64,000 nucleotides of DNA from [Clostridium] celerecrescens 18A (GTDB lineage: Bacteria > Bacillota > Clostridia > Lachnospirales > Lachnospiraceae): the NCBI RefSeq assembly GCF_002797975.1, contig NZ_PGET01000001.1:2480001-2544000 (forward strand), read 5' to 3'. Made by a program: the position numbers and the translations under genes. The notes beneath the pieces were generated by a model, which worked only from the letters and a program-made list of their open reading frames with translations, did no database searches and was not told where the DNA came from. Below are positions 61,520-64,000 of this stretch, piece by piece (position 1 is the stretch's first letter; every line of letters starts with the position of its first letter).

Positions 61520-61570
61520 TAATCTAATTGTTTAACAATTAGATTATAGCACAATTATCCATCAAGTCAA
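61520..61570 (-). promoter_or_regulatory. Promoter of the AtuA operon with 27-base GntR/FadR-type operator
   Basis: Minus strand TTGACT (61565-61570), 16 bases, TATAAT (61543-61548). A perfect palindrome of 13 bases each side of one T (61520-61546) overlaps the -10 box and start site. Its centre TTGTTTAACAA fits the FadR-subfamily consensus TnGTnnnACnA exactly, matching the GntR gene at 52428-53099. Confidence 0.75.
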
Positions 61571-61597
61571 TCATTTTTGATCTTTTTATATCCTTAT

Positions 61598-61906
61598 TTA
61601 CCAACCAAATTTTTCTGCCATATCATTAAAGATTTTTTCACCGTTCATCATCCCATAGTCTTTCATATAAATAACCTCAACAGGAATATCCGGGTATTTT
61701 TTCACTATGGTATCCTTCATATAACTTACCTGAGGCAGTAAAATCACATCACTGCCCGGAGCTGCCGACTGCAAGCTATGAACAGAATAGGCTTCGCACT
61801 CTGTACCTGCATAGCCTTTCTTTTCTGATGCTGTGATAATTTTCTTGCACAGCATACTGCTTGACATACCGCCGGCACAGGCAAGTGTTATTTTAAGCTT
61901 TTTCAT
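61598..61906 (-). CDS. Orphan PTS EIIB, lactose/cellobiose type
   Basis: 102 residues with the phosphocysteine C10 in LACAGGMSSSML and the usual SYMKDTIVKKYPDIPVEVI C-terminal region. It would carry phosphate to an EIIC, yet no EIIC or EIIA gene lies beside it. It has its own promoter and is followed by the AtuA operon, not by transport genes of the same system. It may serve a distant EIIC or act as a phosphorylation-dependent regulator. Confidence 0.85.
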   Translation of the reverse strand: MKKLKITLACAGGMSSSMLCKKIITASEKKGYAGTECEAYSVHSLQSAAPGSDVILLPQVSYMKDTIVKKYPDIPVEVIYMKDYGMMNGEKIFNDMAEKFGW

Positions 61907-61972
61907 ATTTCTACTCCCTTTCTTCTCTTTGATTCATGTCCTGTTTAATTAGTAATGCATTGACTTATCTCT

Positions 61973-62001
61973 ATTATATCAGCACCCCCATGCTCTTTCA
62001 A
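61973..62001 (-). promoter_or_regulatory. Promoter of the orphan EIIB gene
   Basis: Minus strand TTGAAA (61996-62001), 17 bases, TATAAT (61973-61978), 67 bases before the start codon. In 61907-62207 I see only this promoter and the terminator at 62124. Confidence 0.65.
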
Positions 62002-62123
62002 TTTTTCCATCAAGCTTATCACATTCGTTTACAAATCTGTGAAACAGCGATTCAACCGCAGAAGGAAGTATCTTAGTGTGAGTTTCATCGGTGAACTCCT
62101 TGATTAAATGTTTTAAAGGCAAA

Positions 62124-62163
62124 ATAAATCCAGATGCTATAATTACCTGGCATCTGGATTTAT
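62124..62163 (-). terminator. Terminator of the BKACE operon
   Basis: A perfect 14-bp stem (62124-62137 with 62150-62163), a 12-base loop and TTTT on the minus strand, 45 bases after the BKACE stop codon. Confidence 0.85.
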
Positions 62164-62207
62164 ACGTAAACCACTACTCCCACTAACTCCGGTTCTCAGA
62201 CCTGTTG

Positions 62208-63029
62208 TTATAGGGAATGAATATTCAGCATGGCCCTTATTTCATCAGGGGAAGCAGGCAGCATTTTCTTCTCTCTCACGATGCCTGCTGCCGCCTCTAC
62301 CAGCTGAAGATTCGTGTCGGCTATGATTTCCCGGCTTAAATACCTGCTGTCTTCAAATCCGATCCGCACCGTGGAGGCCCCCAGATCGAGTGCAGTTTTT
62401 ATAATCTGGAAATCTGTCCGATGGGCATGGGTAATTCCCCACAGGATGTTCTCTTTCTCCGGAAAGAATTCGTCCAATGCTTCCAGCATGGACTTTAAGG
62501 TACGGACCGTGGCCGGAGCTGCTCCCATATGTCCCAGCACGATGCTGAACAGAATTGGGTCTGTAAATTCATACTTCATGGACAAATCCCTTGCGGTTTT
62601 AATCATGCCGATCTCAAAAACTTCTATCTCCGGAGTTTTATGATGATTAAGAATCTGCTCCACGCAATAATAAACATCTTTAATAGGATTGATATAAACC
62701 TGATCTCCCAAATTCACAGAGCCTACATTCAGGGAATTGGCTTCCACCCAGTCCGCAAATACAGGTGTGCAGCGCTCTTTTATGGTTAAATCCGATACCC
62801 CTCCCGTAGATACCTGGATGACAATATCGCTTTCCGAACGGATATACCGGACCGTTTCCTCCAACAGGGCTAAATCCGGTGTCAGCCTTCCATTCCCATC
62901 CCTTACATGCAGATGCACCATCCCGGCTCCTGCCCTGCTGCAGGCAATGACATCCTCTGCGATCTTCCTGGGATCGATCAACGTATCATCTGCAGACACC
63001 GGTGCAACGGATATCACTATTTTTTTCAT
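62208..63029 (-). CDS. BKACE (3-keto-5-aminohexanoate cleavage enzyme-like, DUF849)
   Basis: 273 residues from the ATG at 63029 with AGGAGAGC upstream. GAGMVHLHVRDGNGRLTPDL near 35 carries the zinc-binding HxH, VQVSTGG near 75 and LGHMGAAPATVRTLKSML near 170 are also typical, and THAHRTDF is near 203. BKACE enzymes condense a beta-keto acid with acetyl-CoA to give a CoA ester and acetoacetate; members act on many beta-keto acids. With a racemase-family protein and a four-carbon acid sugar kinase in the same operon, a beta-keto sugar acid is a plausible substrate. That is inference. Confidence 0.88.
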   Translation of the reverse strand: MKKIVISVAPVSADDTLIDPRKIAEDVIACSRAGAGMVHLHVRDGNGRLTPDLALLEETVRYIRSESDIVIQVSTGGVSDLTIKERCTPVFADWVEANSLNVGSVNLGDQVYINPIKDVYYCVEQILNHHKTPEIEVFEIGMIKTARDLSMKYEFTDPILFSIVLGHMGAAPATVRTLKSMLEALDEFFPEKENILWGITHAHRTDFQIIKTALDLGASTVRIGFEDSRYLSREIIADTNLQLVEAAAGIVREKKMLPASPDEIRAMLNIHSL

Positions 63030-63080
63030 ACAGCTCTCCTGTTCCTTTGTTATAAAGTCATTGGTTATAAGGGGCATTGG

Positions 63081-63752
63081 TTATAAGGTTCCTTTTGAAA
63101 TAAGGGCCGCCTTCAGGGCCTTTGCTCCAAATCCCGGGCTGGAAAGCACGGTTTTCCCATACAGGTCAGCAATATAGCTTTCACAATACGCCATGGAGCC
63201 CTGGGCAAACAGGATCACATCCGCCTCTTTCGCAGCCTTTCCGGCATGCTCTGCCATCAAGACCTTAAACTGCCCCTGATCCAGACCAAACGCACCATCC
63301 ACCAGCACCTCCATCATCTCCACATGCTTCCCCATTTCTCTTGCAACCCGTAAAACAGTTCTTTTGGTAGGCTCCAGAGTGGTAGGAAGTGTTGCCATCA
63401 CTGCGATTTTCCTGCCCAGTCTGACCGCTTCCCTGCACATCTCTTCATCCACTCTCACAATGGGCACCCCCAGATATCTGGCTGCATCCTGCACGCAGTC
63501 GGCAACCTCACCCACAGAAGAGCATAGGTTCAAAATTGCATCCGCCCCCTGCTCCACCGCCTTCATATACATCCCTATCAGCCTTGCCGCAGGTGCTGCT
63601 GTGACATAACCTTCTTTCCTCACCTCCGCCAGAATGGTGGGATCCTGAAAGCTTATGAGCTCCGCTTCGCTGCCTAACTGTTCCCTGACTTCTTTTTCCA
63701 CAATTTCAACCAGCTCCGGAGTAGTGCTGGTATAAATCAAACCAATTTTCAT
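63081..63752 (-). CDS. Asp/Glu/hydantoin racemase-family protein
   Basis: 223 residues. Two cysteines sit where the family keeps its catalytic pair: ILNLCSSVGEVADC near 74 and AQGSMAYCESYI near 190. TLPTTLEPTKRTV near 123 is also characteristic. Members racemise or isomerise amino acids, hydantoins or maleate by a two-cysteine mechanism. It overlaps the kinase gene by 4 bases and precedes BKACE after 51 bases, so it probably acts on the sugar-acid intermediate of this pathway. The exact reaction is not known. Confidence 0.83.
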   Translation of the reverse strand: MKIGLIYTSTTPELVEIVEKEVREQLGSEAELISFQDPTILAEVRKEGYVTAAPAARLIGMYMKAVEQGADAILNLCSSVGEVADCVQDAARYLGVPIVRVDEEMCREAVRLGRKIAVMATLPTTLEPTKRTVLRVAREMGKHVEMMEVLVDGAFGLDQGQFKVLMAEHAGKAAKEADVILFAQGSMAYCESYIADLYGKTVLSSPGFGAKALKAALISKGTL

Positions 63753-64000
63753 AATGAATCCTTTCTTTGTATCATTAGCAGCTCCACAGCCTCACGGAGC
63801 GTAGTCACCTCTCCCACATTCCCCGGAAAAATGACATATGGCAATCCGGGAAACTTGCTCTCTTCTCCAATGCGCCATACCGGAACTCCCGGACGGATCT
63901 GCCCCAGAACCTGGGCACGTTTCACCCTGAGAGCTTTGGTTCCAATGTCACTGGAAGTAATGCCTCCTTTTGCAATGATAAATGCCGGTGTCACTTCCAG
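63749..64000 (-). CDS. Four-carbon acid sugar kinase family (OtnK/DUF1537), C-terminal part
   Basis: Only the last 84 or so residues lie in the window and the frame is open at the right edge. IIAKGGITSSDIGTKAL and PGVPVWRIGEESKFPGLPYV, then FPGNVG, are the highly conserved end of the OtnK/DtnK nucleotide-binding domain. These kinases phosphorylate threonate, erythronate and related four-carbon acids. It overlaps the racemase-family gene by 4 bases. In known pathways OtnK works with a dehydrogenase and a decarboxylase/aldolase. Here BKACE and a racemase-like protein are its partners instead. Confidence 0.85.
   Translation of the reverse strand: MEVTPAFIIAKGGITSSDIGTKALRVKRAQVLGQIRPGVPVWRIGEESKFPGLPYVIFPGNVGEVTTLREAVELLMIQRKDSL

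Noticed and set aside
1..64000. CRISPR arrays, tRNA and rRNA genes, prophage
   Set aside because: I looked for regular spaced repeats, tRNA-like cloverleafs, rRNA sequence and phage structural genes and saw none. The only repeated short motifs are the operator-like elements listed.

Overview
The window reads as chromosome of a low-to-moderate GC, anaerobic, probably endospore-forming Clostridia, most like a gut Lachnospiraceae. Grounds: AGGAGG-type ribosome sites before most genes, consensus sigma-A promoters, a LysM/GH18 protein of the YaaH/SleL spore-germination type, a glycyl radical enzyme with its activase, a microcompartment locus, and three CUT1 sugar ABC importers with no ATPase gene beside any of them (such importers normally share an MsmK-type ATPase). 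No rRNA, tRNA, phage or CRISPR was seen. Nearly all genes lie on the minus strand. The plus-strand ones are mostly regulators, a RidA protein, a two-component pair and one transposase.

Layout. 1-2.1 kb: start of a propanediol/ethanolamine-type microcompartment operon (shell protein, PduV/EutP GTPase, cobalamin adenosyltransferase, cut-off alcohol dehydrogenase). 2.3-6.8 kb: aconitase-X large and small subunits plus an Fe-S/FMN/FAD enoate-reductase-type enzyme, divergent from a TetR regulator. 7-7.7 kb: an AT-rich RidA gene. 7.7-17.8 kb: an eight-gene operon (zinc-knuckle protein, DUF4832 protein, acyltransferase-like protein, second DUF4832-like protein, Gfo/Idh/MocA oxidoreductase, LplB-LplC-LplA importer) divergent from a LacI regulator. 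18-22 kb: split transketolase, a small transaldolase/F6P aldolase and a ROK regulator. 22-30.5 kb: an ascorbate-type PTS operon with phosphotriesterase-like, creatininase-like and SIS proteins, split by an IS110 element that carries a clear bridge-RNA candidate. 30.5-34 kb: a decayed stretch, a lipoprotein, LysM-GH18, and two internally deleted flavodoxin-family pseudogenes. 34-40.2 kb: activase, glycyl radical enzyme, DeoR regulator and fructose-type PTS. 40.6-50.8 kb: GH105, GH88 and GH154-type hydrolases with a CUT1 importer and a YesMN-type two-component system. 50.9-53.1 kb: GNAT, a YitT protein behind a leader terminator, and a FadR-type regulator. 53.2-64 kb: two ADP-ribosylglycohydrolase-family proteins, an LplABC importer, DUF4387 and AtuA/DUF1446 proteins, an orphan PTS EIIB, then BKACE, racemase-family and four-carbon acid sugar kinase genes running off the right edge.

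The common theme is uptake and degradation of unusual sugars and sugar acids, with one regulator per operon. In several cases a palindrome on the promoter suggests the operator. The least described parts are the AtuA/DUF4387/ARH/LplABC locus, the DUF4832 operon, the glycyl radical enzyme with a GCGE active-site loop, and the IS110 bridge RNA. Gene calls rest on recognised family motifs. Substrate statements are inferences.
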